Positions 26,395 through 35,593 of a DNA stretch of 64,000 nucleotides are shown here, piece by piece. The stretch covers positions 1,922,001 through 1,986,000 of the forward strand of contig NZ_CP026730.1 of assembly GCF_003369795.1 (NCBI RefSeq), in the 5' to 3' direction. How positions within the stretch are numbered: the first letter of the stretch is position 1; every line of letters starts with the position of its first letter. The notes under the pieces are model-generated. The model was not told where the DNA came from. It searched no databases and was given only the letters and a program-made list of their open reading frames with translations. A program made the position numbers and the translations under genes. The stretch comes from Streptomyces sp. CB09001. GTDB lineage: Bacteria > Actinomycetota > Actinomycetes > Streptomycetales > Streptomycetaceae.

Positions 26395-27852
26395 GTGTCC
26401 TCTCTCTTCCCGGCCCTCTCCCCGGCCCCGACCGGCGCTCCGGCCGACCGGCCCGCCCTGCGGTTCGGCGAGCGCTCCCTGACGTACGCGGAACTCGCCG
26501 CAGCGGCGGGCGCCACGGCCGGGCGGATCGGCGGCGCCGGACGGGTCGCGGTCTGGGCCACCCCGGCGATGGAGACCGCCGTCGCCGTGGTGGCGGCGCT
26601 GCTGGCCGGGATCGCGGCCGTACCGCTCAACCCGAAGTCCGGCGACAAGGAACTCGCGCACATCCTCTCCGACAGCACGCCCTCGCTCGTCCTGGCGCCC
26701 CCGGACGCCGAACTCCCGCCCGCCCTCGGCGCCCTGGAGCGCGTCGACGTCGACGTGCGGGCCCGCGGGGCGGTCCCCGAGGACGGCGCCGACGACGGCG
26801 ACCCCGCGCTCGTCGTCTACACCTCCGGCACCACGGGACCGCCGAAGGGCGCCGTCATCCCCCGGCGGGCGCTCGCCACCACCCTGGACGCGCTCGCCGA
26901 CGCGTGGCAGTGGACCGGTGAGGACGTGCTGGTGCAGGGGCTGCCGCTGTTCCACGTGCACGGGCTGGTCCTCGGCGTCCTCGGCCCGCTGCGCCGGGGC
27001 GGGTCCGTGCGGCACCTGGGCAGGTTCTCCACCGAGGGCGCGGCGCGGGAGCTGAACGACGGCGCGACCATGCTGTTCGGGGTGCCGACCATGTACCACC
27101 GGATCGCCGAGACGCTCCCCGCCGACCCGGAGCTGGCGAAGGCGCTCGCCGGGGCCCGGCTGCTGGTGTCGGGTTCGGCCGCGCTGCCGGTGCACGACCA
27201 CGAGCGGATCGCCGCCGCCACCGGACGCCGGGTGATCGAGCGGTACGGCATGACGGAGACGCTGATGAACACCAGCGTGCGGGCCGACGGCGAGCCGCGC
27301 GCCGGGACGGTGGGCGTGCCGCTGCCCGGTGTGGAGCTGCGGCTGGTGGAGGAGGACGGCACGCCCATCGCGGCGCTCGACGGGGAGAGCGTCGGCGAGA
27401 TCCAGGTGCGCGGCCCGAACCTGTTCACCGAGTACCTGAACCGCGCCGACGCCACCGCCGCCGCCTTCACCGCGGACGGCTTCTTCCGCACCGGCGACAT
27501 GGCGGTGCGCGACCCCGACGGCTATGTCCGCATCGTCGGCCGCAAGGCCACCGACCTGATCAAGAGCGGCGGGTACAAGATCGGGGCGGGCGAGATCGAG
27601 AACGCGCTGCTCGAACACCCGGCGGTGCGGGAGGCGGCCGTCACCGGCGAACCCGACCCGGACCTCGGGGAGCGGATCGTGGCCTGGATCGTCCCGGCCG
27701 ACCCGGCCGCGCCGCCCGCCCTCGACACGCTGGCCGGCCATGTCGCCGCCCGGCTCGCCCCGCACAAGCGGCCCCGGGTCGTCCGGTACCTCGACGCGCT
27801 GCCGCGCAACGACATGGGGAAGATCATGAAGCGGGCGCTGGACCGTGGCTGA
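26395..27852 (+). CDS. matB: Malonyl-CoA synthetase MatB
   Basis: The 485-residue ATP-dependent acyl-CoA ligase makes malonyl-CoA (and usually methylmalonyl-CoA) from the free acid. ANL-family motifs are complete: P-loop YTSGTTGPPKGAV, GVPTMYHR, YGMTETLMN, the hinge FRTGDMAV and IVGRKATDLIKSGGYKIGAGEIE, and the C-terminal catalytic lysine in PRNDMGKIMKRAL. The sequence closely matches my memory of Streptomyces MatB. The GTG at 26395 has AAGGAG 8 bp upstream. It overlaps the carboxyltransferase gene by eight bases. Confidence 0.92.
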   Translation: MSSLFPALSPAPTGAPADRPALRFGERSLTYAELAAAAGATAGRIGGAGRVAVWATPAMETAVAVVAALLAGIAAVPLNPKSGDKELAHILSDSTPSLVLAPPDAELPPALGALERVDVDVRARGAVPEDGADDGDPALVVYTSGTTGPPKGAVIPRRALATTLDALADAWQWTGEDVLVQGLPLFHVHGLVLGVLGPLRRGGSVRHLGRFSTEGAARELNDGATMLFGVPTMYHRIAETLPADPELAKALAGARLLVSGSAALPVHDHERIAAATGRRVIERYGMTETLMNTSVRADGEPRAGTVGVPLPGVELRLVEEDGTPIAALDGESVGEIQVRGPNLFTEYLNRADATAAAFTADGFFRTGDMAVRDPDGYVRIVGRKATDLIKSGGYKIGAGEIENALLEHPAVREAAVTGEPDPDLGERIVAWIVPADPAAPPALDTLAGHVAARLAPHKRPRVVRYLDALPRNDMGKIMKRALDRG

Positions 27853-29221
27853 GCGCCTGACCGCGCGGGAGTTCCTCGCCCTGGTCGCCGACGACGCCAC
27901 CTTCACCGAACTCCCGCACACGGACGGCCCGTGGCGGCCCGACGGCCCCCTCGGCTGGCCCGGCTACGACGCCTCGCGGGCCCGCGCCGCCGAGCGCACC
28001 GGCGAGGCGGAGTCCGTCGTCTGCGGCACCGGCCTGGTGGAGGGCGCCCGGGCCGTGCTCGTCTCCTTCGAGTTCGGCTTCCTCGGCGGCTCGCTGGGTC
28101 ACCGCACCGGCGACCGGCTGGCGGCGGCGTACGCGTACGCCCGCGAACACCGGCTGCCGGTGGTGCCGTTGGTGGCGACCGGCGGCAGCCGGATGCAGGA
28201 GGGGATGCTCGCGCTGACCCAGCTCCAGCGGGTGGCCCGGCAGTCGGCGCTCACCCGCGCGGCCGGTCTCGCGCAGATCGCGGTGGTGCGGGACCCGGCG
28301 ACCGGGGGCGGCTGGGCGACGCTGGGCGCGGGCGCCGACGTGGTCCTCGCCCTGCCCGGCGCCCAGGTCGGCTTCGCCGGGTCGCGGGTCCGGCCGCCGG
28401 ACGCGGACCCGGCGGCGTACACGGCCGAGGCGCAGGTGGCGGCAGGCAGCGCGGACGCGGTCGTGCCGCCCTGGGAACTGCGCGCGACGCTGGGGCGGTG
28501 GCTGCGGCTGCTGACGGCGCCGTCCGGCGAACCGGCGCCGGTGCCGGCGCCGCTGGGGGCACGGGACCTGCCGGCCGGCGGCTGGGACGCGGTGCGCCGG
28601 GCCCGCGCCGCCGGACGCCCGCGCGCCGGGGCCTACCTGGACGCCTACTTCACCGACCGCGTCGCCCTGTCCGGCGACCGCTGCGGCGGCCGGGACCCGG
28701 AGGGCATGCTCTGCGGCTTCGGCACGCACGCGGGGCGGACGGTGGCGTACGCCGCCCAGACGGGCACGGCGACCCGGCCCGCCGGGTACCGCACCGCGAC
28801 GCGGCTCATCCACCTCGCGGACCGGCTCGGCATCCCGGTGCTGACCCTGGTGGACACACCGGGCGCGGCCAACGACGCGGAGGCGGAGCGGGAGGGGGCG
28901 GGTCCGGCGATCGCGGACCTGTTCGGCGCTGTGGCCTCGGTGCGCACGCCGGTCACCACGCTGGTGATCGGTGAGGGCGGCTCGGGCGGGGCGCTGGCCC
29001 TGGCCGCGCCGGGCAGCACGTGGGCCACCCCGGACAGCTACTTCTCCGTCATCGCGCCGGAGCACGCGGCGGCGATCCTGAAGCGCCCGCCGGAGGAGGT
29101 GCGGGCGACGGCAGATCAACTGCGTCTGCGCCCGCAGGACTTGGCCGACCTTGGCGTGATCCGAACAAGCGAGCAGGTGTTCCCTGGAACAGGTGATCGT
29201 CGCTCTGGAGAGCGCATGTGA
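27845..29221 (+). CDS. Biotin-dependent-type carboxyltransferase (acyl-CoA carboxylase / malonate decarboxylase-like)
   Basis: The product has 458 residues and two crotonase-fold halves: the first holds LVATGGSRMQEGMLALTQLQ, the second DTPGAANDAEAEREGAGPAIADL and the oxyanion segment GEGGSGGALALA. It probably decarboxylates or transcarboxylates malonyl-CoA made by MatB. It is translationally coupled to matB. The last 20 or so residues (IRTSEQVFPGTGDRRSGERM) lose the GC-rich third-position pattern just after the conserved LRPQDLADLGV motif, which suggests a replaced or frameshifted tail. Confidence 0.75.
   Translation: MAERLTAREFLALVADDATFTELPHTDGPWRPDGPLGWPGYDASRARAAERTGEAESVVCGTGLVEGARAVLVSFEFGFLGGSLGHRTGDRLAAAYAYAREHRLPVVPLVATGGSRMQEGMLALTQLQRVARQSALTRAAGLAQIAVVRDPATGGGWATLGAGADVVLALPGAQVGFAGSRVRPPDADPAAYTAEAQVAAGSADAVVPPWELRATLGRWLRLLTAPSGEPAPVPAPLGARDLPAGGWDAVRRARAAGRPRAGAYLDAYFTDRVALSGDRCGGRDPEGMLCGFGTHAGRTVAYAAQTGTATRPAGYRTATRLIHLADRLGIPVLTLVDTPGAANDAEAEREGAGPAIADLFGAVASVRTPVTTLVIGEGGSGGALALAAPGSTWATPDSYFSVIAPEHAAAILKRPPEEVRATADQLRLRPQDLADLGVIRTSEQVFPGTGDRRSGERM
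29178..29191. promoter_or_regulatory. 14-bp palindrome at the end of the carboxyltransferase gene
   Basis: TGTTCC-CT-GGAACA is a perfect inverted repeat within the atypical last codons of the upstream gene and about 160 bp before a small peptide gene. It may be an operator for the latter; this is position-based inference. Confidence 0.35.
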
Positions 29222-29351
29222 CTGCAGGGACCAACGATACTGACGGTGTGCAAGCAACGGGCTGCAGACCGTAGTCGACGCACATGTCCCGAGTAGTCCC
29301 CGTGGGGCCCGGCGGGTCCCGCACCTGAACAGCGCAAGGAGCTGCACGATC

Positions 29352-29411
29352 ATGAACCTTCTCACCGACATCCTCGCCGGCCTCGTCCACTTCGTCGGCT
29401 GGCTGGTCTGA
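29352..29411 (+). CDS. Putative 19-residue hydrophobic peptide
   Basis: The peptide MNLLTDILAGLVHFVGWLV would form a single short membrane helix. AAGGAG at 29336-29341 is a strong ribosome site (10-bp spacing) and a very strong terminator follows 15 bp after the stop. The unit is therefore a complete miniature gene too short for routine gene callers. The form recalls small membrane peptides or type I toxins, but no antisense RNA was identified. Function is unknown. Confidence 0.55.
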   Translation: MNLLTDILAGLVHFVGWLV

Positions 29412-29426
29412 CGGTCCGAGAAACCG

Positions 29427-29463
29427 ACGGCGCCGCCTCCCCGTCCCAGGGAGGCGGCGCCGT
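29427..29463. terminator. Strong 15-bp stem terminator between peptide gene and subtilase
   Basis: ACGGCGCCGCCTCCC and its exact complement GGGAGGCGGCGCCGT flank a 7-base loop. It lies between the convergent small-peptide gene and the subtilase gene, which ends at 29497, so it probably works in both directions. Confidence 0.8.
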
Positions 29464-29496
29464 CCGCGTGCCGGCACACGAAAAGCGCTCGTGGAC

Positions 29497-32400
29497 CTAC
29501 CGCACGGCCACCGCCCGCACGATCTCCTGGGTGACCGAGCCGCCCCGGTCGTCGCGCGCCGAGGCCCGCAGCGAGACGTGCCCGGCGTCGCGCGGCACGC
29601 TCAGCGTCCCGTGCCAGGACGCCTCCCCGTCCCCGCCGCGCAGCCGGACCTGGTGCCAGGACTTCCCCGCGTCGTACGACACCTCCAGCTTTCCGCCGCC
29701 GATCGTCCCGGTGTCCGGGGCACCCGCCACGTACGCGGCGCCCAGGCCGACCCGCAGCTTCTTCCCGCCGCGCACCTTCCCCGCGAGATCGGTGTCGACG
29801 TCGAAGGAGAGGTTGATCAGCGGGAGGAAGGTCCACCGGTCGTCCGGTGTCGCCGCCGAACGGAAGGTCCACTCCGCGTGGCCCTTCGACGCCAGCGGCC
29901 AGCGTGCCGCGTCCAGCGCCGTGTCGGTGACGAGCCGGTAGGTGTGCTCGTCGGCCGGCGCGTCCCACACGTACGCGGCGGAACTCGGTCCCTGGTCGGC
30001 CAGTTCTCCGTCCAGGTACACCGACGTGGTCTGCGACATGCCGCTGTCCTCGCTCCACACGTCGCCGAAGCCGGTGTGGTCGGGCCCCGAGTCGCCCCAG
30101 CCGGGCGCGTTGAACTGGAGCCGGTTCCCGGCGCGCTGCTGTCCCCAGCCGAGTCCGGTGCCGAGGTAGGGGTGCCACACCGGCTTGAACCAGTTCAGCT
30201 CCGCACGCGAGCCTCCCTGGTACTCGGACAGTCCGCCGCGCTGCTCCAGCGCCTCACCGGCGCTCGTCACGGTCTCGTGCCACAGCTGGCCGGGCCCGGT
30301 GGACACGTACTCGGTGCGTTCGGCGGGGTAGTCGATCCGCTCCCGGAAGCCGAGGCCGATCGGGAAGGTGTCGGTGATCGAGTAACGGAACTCGCCGCCG
30401 CTGGACGGTTCGGCGGCGTGGTACCTGGTGTTCAGCACGGCGAGGTCGCGGTGCCCGGGCTCGTAGGTGAGGTCCCGGTCGGGCACGGCGCCCTTGTGTC
30501 CCTCGGACAGGTCGTACACGTAGGGAGTGTCGCGGGTGCCGGTCATGTCGACCCGTCCGGCGTCGCGCAGCCGGCGGGCGTCGGCCGTGGAGACCGTGGC
30601 GATCTGGAGCGGCCGGTCGGCGTTGTCGTCCGTGCCCCACCACGACATCAGCCGTCCGGGGGCGTCGTCGGTCACGAACAGCGCCTTGACGCCCGCGTCC
30701 TGCGCGGCCCGGGCGAGCGCGGTCGGCTCGGTCCCCTCGGTGAGCTCGGCGAGGACCGCCCTGCCGCGCACACCGTCCGGGAAGGGCCCGGCGCCGACGG
30801 CCCCGACGTCGACCAGGGGCAGCCGGGTGCGGCCCTCGATCAGGGTGCCGCCGGACTGGACCGTGGCCTCGCCGATCCCCTTGACCTCCAGGAGCGGCTT
30901 GCCGAGCCGCCACACGGTGCGGTACTCGAAGTCGCCCTGGGCGACCTTGCCGGTCGGCGCGGCGAAGACGCTGTCGTACGTCAGCGGCACCTGCACGGCG
31001 CCGAACAGGTCGGAGCCGTTGGCGCCGCGGTCGTACTCCATGAGGAGCTGCCGGGTCTCGGTGCGCCTGCGGACGTCGGCGCTGATCTCGCGCAGTTCGC
31101 GGCCGTCCAGGGTGATCTCGCGGTCCCGGTCGACGACGACCTCCGGTGCGGCGAGGAAGCCGAGGCCGAGGGAGTCGGCGCCGTGGCTGCCACGCACGTC
31201 CAGGAAGGACGACAGGCTGTACGTCCCGCGCGGGAGCCGCAGCTCCAGGGTGCCGGAGCCGCCGACGTGCGCGGGGAAGGGGTCGACGCCCTCGGCGAGC
31301 TGCTGGACGGTCAGGTCGGCCGGGGTCGCGGCGCCGGAGCGGTCCTTGACGTGCACGGTGAGCGTGTACCGCTCGTCCTCCTTGACCAGCCCGAACGCGG
31401 TGTGCGCGAGGGTCTTCCCGCTCGCGTCGGCCGCCACGACCTGCCCGCTCGTGCTGCCGACCGGTGCCTTGGATCCGTCGCCGGTGACCGTGGTCGAGGC
31501 GGTGCCGTGCGCGGGCACAGTGAGGGAGGTGTCGGCGAGGGTGGCGACGCCCTCGGGGGCGCCCCGCACGGACAGCTTCAGCTCGATGGCCGCGTCGGAG
31601 TCGTTGGTGTAGGTGACCGTCCTGGTGACGGGCTCGTTGGCCTCGTACGGCCAGGAGTAGAAGCCCAGGTCGGCGCTGCCGGTCGCGGTGACGTCGGCGG
31701 CGACGGCCTCCGGCACGCCGACCCGGCCCGCGCCCAACTGGTAGGGGGAGGCGTCCAGTTCCTTCGACGTGGACATCAGCGCGTCCTTGAGCCGAGCGCC
31801 GCTCCAGTCGGGGTGCTCCTCGGCGAGCAGGGCGGCCACCCCGGCGATGTGCGGCGTCGCCATCGACGTACCGTCCATGGACGTGTAGTCGCCGCTGCCC
31901 TCGGCGAGCCGGGAGCGGGCGGCGAGGATGCCGACGCCCGGGGCCGACAGGTCGGGCTTGAGGGCGTTGTCGCCGTAGCGGGGCCCGGCGCTGGTGAACC
32001 AGGCGGCCCGGTCGGCGGAGTCGACCGCGCCCACGGTGAGGGCGGCGTCGGCCGCGCCCGGCGATCCTATGGAGGACGGGGCGCCGGTGTTCCCGGCCGC
32101 GATCACGAACAGGGCGCCGGTCTCGCGGGACAGGGTGTTGACCGCCTCGGCCATCGGATCGGTGCCGTCGCTGGGTTCGGTGGAGCCGAGGCTCATGGAG
32201 ACGATGTCGGCGTCCACGTCCCGGGCGGCCCACTCCATGCCGGCGATGATCTCCGACTCGCTGCCGAAGCCCTCGTCGTCGAGGACCTTGCCGACCGCGA
32301 GCGTGGCGCCGGGCGCGACGCCCTTCTCCTTGCCGTCGGAGGCCGCGCCGCTGCCGCCCACGGTGGAGGTGACGTGGGTGCCGTGACCGTGCCGGTCGGC

Positions 32401-33162
32401 GACCTCCTCGCCCGGGATGAAGCTCTTGCTCTGCGCGATCCGCCCCTCGAGGTCGGGGTGTCCGGCGTCCACACCGCTGTCCAGCACGGCCACGGTGACG
32501 CCCTTGCCGGTCAGCCCCGCCTCCCATGCCTCGGGCGTGCCGATCTGCGCGTTGGACTCGGCCATGTCCGCGGTGACCCGCCCGTCGAGCCACACGCCGT
32601 CGACACCGGCGCCGCCACGGGTGAATTCCCGCCAGAATTCACGCCCCTTGTCGGCCTCGACGGCGGCCCCGCGCACGCTGGGCAGCGACCGCGTCCGCTC
32701 GGCGCCCCGCGGGGTGGCGGCCCGCGCGCCCTTGCCGTAGGTCACGATCAGCGGCAGCTCGCCGGTCTCGGTGTCGGCGAGCCCCTGCTTCAGCAACTCA
32801 CCCACGTCGAAGAGCCGTTGGTCGAGGCTGCCGTCGCGCAGGTACGGCAGGGCCTCGTCCGGTACGACGGTGGTCCGGCCGCCGGAGCTGCTGGTGCGCA
32901 CGGCCCCGGTGGCGCCCTCGGGACGCTCGACCGCGACGGTCTTCCGGCCGCCGCCGAGGTCGGTGACGGTGACCCGGTCGCCGGTGACGAGGGTGACGGT
33001 GCGGGCGGCGTCGGCGGCGGTGGCCGTGCGGGCGGCCGCCGTTCGGGATCGCGCCGGATCGGGGGGTGGATCCTGCGCCGCCGCCGTCCCGGCCGGCAGC
33101 AGCGCGATCACGAGCCCCGCCGACAGGAGGGTCGCCCCACGTCTGACTGGTCCTGTGCTCAT
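29497..33162 (-). CDS. Large secreted subtilisin-like serine protease, S8
   Basis: The product has 1221 residues. A Sec signal peptide covers 1-29 (LLSAGLVIALLPAGTAAA). A propeptide spans about 50-190 and begins TVTLVTGDRVTV. The catalytic triad is Asp228 (VAVLDSGVD), His260 (HGHGTHVTS) and Ser near 431 (DGTSMATPHIAG). The C-terminal 700 residues are beta-rich domains of the type seen in very large Streptomyces subtilases, including a PA-like insertion. The start codon ATG/GTG at 33162 has GAGAGACG upstream. It should digest extracellular protein. It is monocistronic. Confidence 0.9.
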   Translation of the reverse strand: MSTGPVRRGATLLSAGLVIALLPAGTAAAQDPPPDPARSRTAAARTATAADAARTVTLVTGDRVTVTDLGGGRKTVAVERPEGATGAVRTSSSGGRTTVVPDEALPYLRDGSLDQRLFDVGELLKQGLADTETGELPLIVTYGKGARAATPRGAERTRSLPSVRGAAVEADKGREFWREFTRGGAGVDGVWLDGRVTADMAESNAQIGTPEAWEAGLTGKGVTVAVLDSGVDAGHPDLEGRIAQSKSFIPGEEVADRHGHGTHVTSTVGGSGAASDGKEKGVAPGATLAVGKVLDDEGFGSESEIIAGMEWAARDVDADIVSMSLGSTEPSDGTDPMAEAVNTLSRETGALFVIAAGNTGAPSSIGSPGAADAALTVGAVDSADRAAWFTSAGPRYGDNALKPDLSAPGVGILAARSRLAEGSGDYTSMDGTSMATPHIAGVAALLAEEHPDWSGARLKDALMSTSKELDASPYQLGAGRVGVPEAVAADVTATGSADLGFYSWPYEANEPVTRTVTYTNDSDAAIELKLSVRGAPEGVATLADTSLTVPAHGTASTTVTGDGSKAPVGSTSGQVVAADASGKTLAHTAFGLVKEDERYTLTVHVKDRSGAATPADLTVQQLAEGVDPFPAHVGGSGTLELRLPRGTYSLSSFLDVRGSHGADSLGLGFLAAPEVVVDRDREITLDGRELREISADVRRRTETRQLLMEYDRGANGSDLFGAVQVPLTYDSVFAAPTGKVAQGDFEYRTVWRLGKPLLEVKGIGEATVQSGGTLIEGRTRLPLVDVGAVGAGPFPDGVRGRAVLAELTEGTEPTALARAAQDAGVKALFVTDDAPGRLMSWWGTDDNADRPLQIATVSTADARRLRDAGRVDMTGTRDTPYVYDLSEGHKGAVPDRDLTYEPGHRDLAVLNTRYHAAEPSSGGEFRYSITDTFPIGLGFRERIDYPAERTEYVSTGPGQLWHETVTSAGEALEQRGGLSEYQGGSRAELNWFKPVWHPYLGTGLGWGQQRAGNRLQFNAPGWGDSGPDHTGFGDVWSEDSGMSQTTSVYLDGELADQGPSSAAYVWDAPADEHTYRLVTDTALDAARWPLASKGHAEWTFRSAATPDDRWTFLPLINLSFDVDTDLAGKVRGGKKLRVGLGAAYVAGAPDTGTIGGGKLEVSYDAGKSWHQVRLRGGDGEASWHGTLSVPRDAGHVSLRASARDDRGGSVTQEIVRAVAVR

Positions 33163-33388
33163 CCACGTCTCTCTTCGTGTCGTCGTAGAGTGCTGTGACG
33201 AATGCTGTGAGCAGTCTCAGGGGGCCACTGGGGCAGGAGAGTTGATCGGGCGCGGCGGTTAGTCGCCCTGGCGGCTTTCCGCCAGCGGCGGGACAAGCCG
33301 GCGGCGCGGGGCGGGACACGGCCAAGTACCGTCCGTCACAATGGTGCTGCGCACGGACACGTACGGCACACGGGGAGCGAGCGGCGTC

Positions 33389-33802
33389 ATGGACGGGTTG
33401 GTCGAGTTCAAGACCGAGGACGGCGTGCGGGTGGTCGTCGAGGGTGTCGAGGACGAGGACGGGGCGCGGCTGGTCTCGCGCGGCGACGGTCCGGCCCGCG
33501 CGGCCCGCACCTTCGAGGACTCCCTGGACGGCGTGCGGGCGGCGGCCGCGTCCGCGCTGCGCGTCTTCCGGGACGGCTCGCTCCGACCCGACGCGGTCGA
33601 GCTGGAGTTCGGGGTGAAGCTGAGCGCGGAGGCCGGCGCCGTCATCGCGAAGGGCTCGGCCGAGGGCCACCTGGTGGTGAGACTGAGCTGGTCGCCGGAG
33701 GCCGCCCCGGCGGGCCCCGAGCCAGGGCCCGCCGCGGCGCGTCCCGGGTCGCGGCCGTCCCCGGCGGGTCCCGAGACCCCGGACGCCGCCGCGCTGTCAT
33801 GA
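33389..33802 (+). CDS. Trypco1-type small protein (trypsin-co-occurring domain 1, CU044_2847-like)
   Basis: The product has 137 residues. The core MDGLVEFKTEDGVRVVVEGVEDED, ARTFEDSLDGVRAAAASALRVFRD and VELEFGVKLSAEAGAVIAKGSAEGHLVVRLSW is the two-layer domain found beside trypsin-like proteases in NTP-dependent conflict systems. The tail is Pro/Ala-rich. The ATG at 33389 is chosen because the conserved domain starts there, with GGGAGC upstream. It overlaps the protease gene by four bases (ATGA). It is presumed to be a partner or substrate of the protease. Confidence 0.75.
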   Translation: MDGLVEFKTEDGVRVVVEGVEDEDGARLVSRGDGPARAARTFEDSLDGVRAAAASALRVFRDGSLRPDAVELEFGVKLSAEAGAVIAKGSAEGHLVVRLSWSPEAAPAGPEPGPAAARPGSRPSPAGPETPDAAALS

Positions 33803-35463
33803 GCGGTGCCGCGTGGCACGCCCGCGTCGAATGCGGCAGGGAGGTCGGCGCCGGATTCCTCGTCTCCGCCCGCCGGTTGCTCACCTGCGCCCATGTCGTC
33901 CGGTGGGCCGACCGCGCGCCGGTGACGGTGACCTTCCCGGGCCGCCGGGAGCTGGGCGAGCTGTCCGGCACGGTCGCCGTGCACGGCGGCTGGCGGGAGG
34001 GCGCCGCCGACCTCGGCGACCTGGCGGTACTGGAGCTGGACCGGGAGGTGCCGCTCGCCCCGGCCGTCTTCGCCCGGCCCGGCACGGAGCGGACCGCCCC
34101 CGTCCCCGAGCTGATCGCCTACGGCTTCCCCAAGGGGTACGACGAGGGCATGCTCGCCTCCTACCGCGCCCTGCCCGGGCCCCTCATCTCCGACGAGTGG
34201 GTCCAGCTGGAGGCCGTCACGGCGCACGGGCAGCCGCTGGCCGCCGGGTTCAGCGGGGCGGCGCTGACACTGGCCGACGGCACGGTCGTCGGCATGGTCT
34301 CCGCGGTGGCCGGGGCCCGGGACGTACGGGTCGGCAGGATGCTGCCCGTCGAGGTCATGGCGCGCTACTGGCCGGAGCTGGGCGAGCTGGTGCCCACCCC
34401 GGGCCACCGGGCGGACGCCCGCAGGCGGCTGTACGCGCTGGTGCGCCGGGCCGAGGAGGGCGGCCTGGACTGCGACCCGGACCGGCTGTACGCGTCCGCC
34501 ATGGACGCGTTCGACCCGCCGCTGCCGGAGGGCGGTTTCGGCTCCCTGCGGGAGGCCGCCGCCTACGTGCAGTGGGAGGTGCCGGACCCGGCGGCCGTGG
34601 CCCGGTTCGCCGACCGGCTGACGGAGCGGCTGCACGCCCCGCCCGATCCGGCGCCGCGCCCCGCGACCTGGTCGCCCATCGTCGTGGAGATCGACCGCAG
34701 CGGCGCCGGTGCCGACCAGGTCACCGTCGAGGTGTCCGCCTACCGGGACGGCCGGCGCCGCCCGGTGGGTTCGCGCCGGCTGGCCCGCGGCGCGGTGCGG
34801 TCCTTCGTCCAGGAACGCATCGACGAGGCGTTCACCCAGCTCGATCCCGGCGCCGACGAGCTGCTCACCTTCGTGCTCCCGCGCGAGTGGCTGAACGAAC
34901 CGGTGGCGCACTGGGCGTGCGGGGAGGACGACTCCACGCCGCTGGGCTGCGCCTACCCGCTCGTGGTGACCGACCGGTACCGCCACCGCAGCGGACGCCT
35001 CCGCCACCAGCTGCGCAAGAAGTGGCACCGGCTCGGGTCCGGCACGGGCGGCACGCTGCACCGCGTGGACTGCGCCACCCGGGAGCGGCCGGCCGGGCTG
35101 CGCAAACGGCTGCGGGACGACGCGGAGCTGGCCGGTTTCGCCACCCCGCCCTCGGCGGCGCCGGAGTACTTCGAGGTCGGCCTCAACCTGCCGGTCCCGG
35201 TGCTGTTGTGGCCGCTGCGGGAGTGCCCCGGCGAGGAGGGGCCCGACGGCCGCTGCTCCGGCGCGGCCTTCCTCGACGAGCTGGCGGCGTCGGTGGCGGG
35301 CGTGCCGCCGGCCGAACTGCCCCGCCTGGTCATGGAGCTGCGCGAGACTGCGGACGCGGCGGAGGTCCCGGAGGAGCACTGGGCGCGGGACGTCCAGCTC
35401 CTGTGGGACGACCCCCGCTGTTTCGCCGAGCCGCCCGCCCTGCTCCACTCCCCGGTCGGCTGA
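33799..35463 (+). CDS. Trypsin-like protease fused to a VMAP-C domain
   Basis: The product has 554 residues. Residues 1-200 are a trypsin-fold protease with His32 (LLTCAHVV), Asp74 (GDLAVLEL) and Ser152 (AGFSGAAL). There is no signal peptide, so it acts in the cytoplasm. A helical linker follows at about 205-275. The VMAP-C domain (about 290-540) includes VVEIDRSGAGADQVTV, FVLPREWLNEPVAHW, PLGCAYPLVVTDRYR, LWPLRECPGEE and LVMELRE. In the predicted ternary systems the VMAP protein is the effector-carrying adaptor. Here its effector would be the protease. Confidence 0.8.
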   Translation: MSGAAWHARVECGREVGAGFLVSARRLLTCAHVVRWADRAPVTVTFPGRRELGELSGTVAVHGGWREGAADLGDLAVLELDREVPLAPAVFARPGTERTAPVPELIAYGFPKGYDEGMLASYRALPGPLISDEWVQLEAVTAHGQPLAAGFSGAALTLADGTVVGMVSAVAGARDVRVGRMLPVEVMARYWPELGELVPTPGHRADARRRLYALVRRAEEGGLDCDPDRLYASAMDAFDPPLPEGGFGSLREAAAYVQWEVPDPAAVARFADRLTERLHAPPDPAPRPATWSPIVVEIDRSGAGADQVTVEVSAYRDGRRRPVGSRRLARGAVRSFVQERIDEAFTQLDPGADELLTFVLPREWLNEPVAHWACGEDDSTPLGCAYPLVVTDRYRHRSGRLRHQLRKKWHRLGSGTGGTLHRVDCATRERPAGLRKRLRDDAELAGFATPPSAAPEYFEVGLNLPVPVLLWPLRECPGEEGPDGRCSGAAFLDELAASVAGVPPAELPRLVMELRETADAAEVPEEHWARDVQLLWDDPRCFAEPPALLHSPVG

Positions 35464-35593
35464 CCGCCCCGCCGCGCCCATGCACCGACGCACCACGACG
35501 CACCACGACCGCGCCGAACCGACCGGCGTACCGACCGCCGTACCCACCACCATCGCACCGACCGCCGCACCGACCGCCCGGAGAGAAGAACCC

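Noticed and set aside
29491..33198. Long plus-strand open frame opposite the subtilase gene
   Set aside because: The minus strand encodes a complete signal peptide and an S8 catalytic triad. The plus frame has no recognisable domain.
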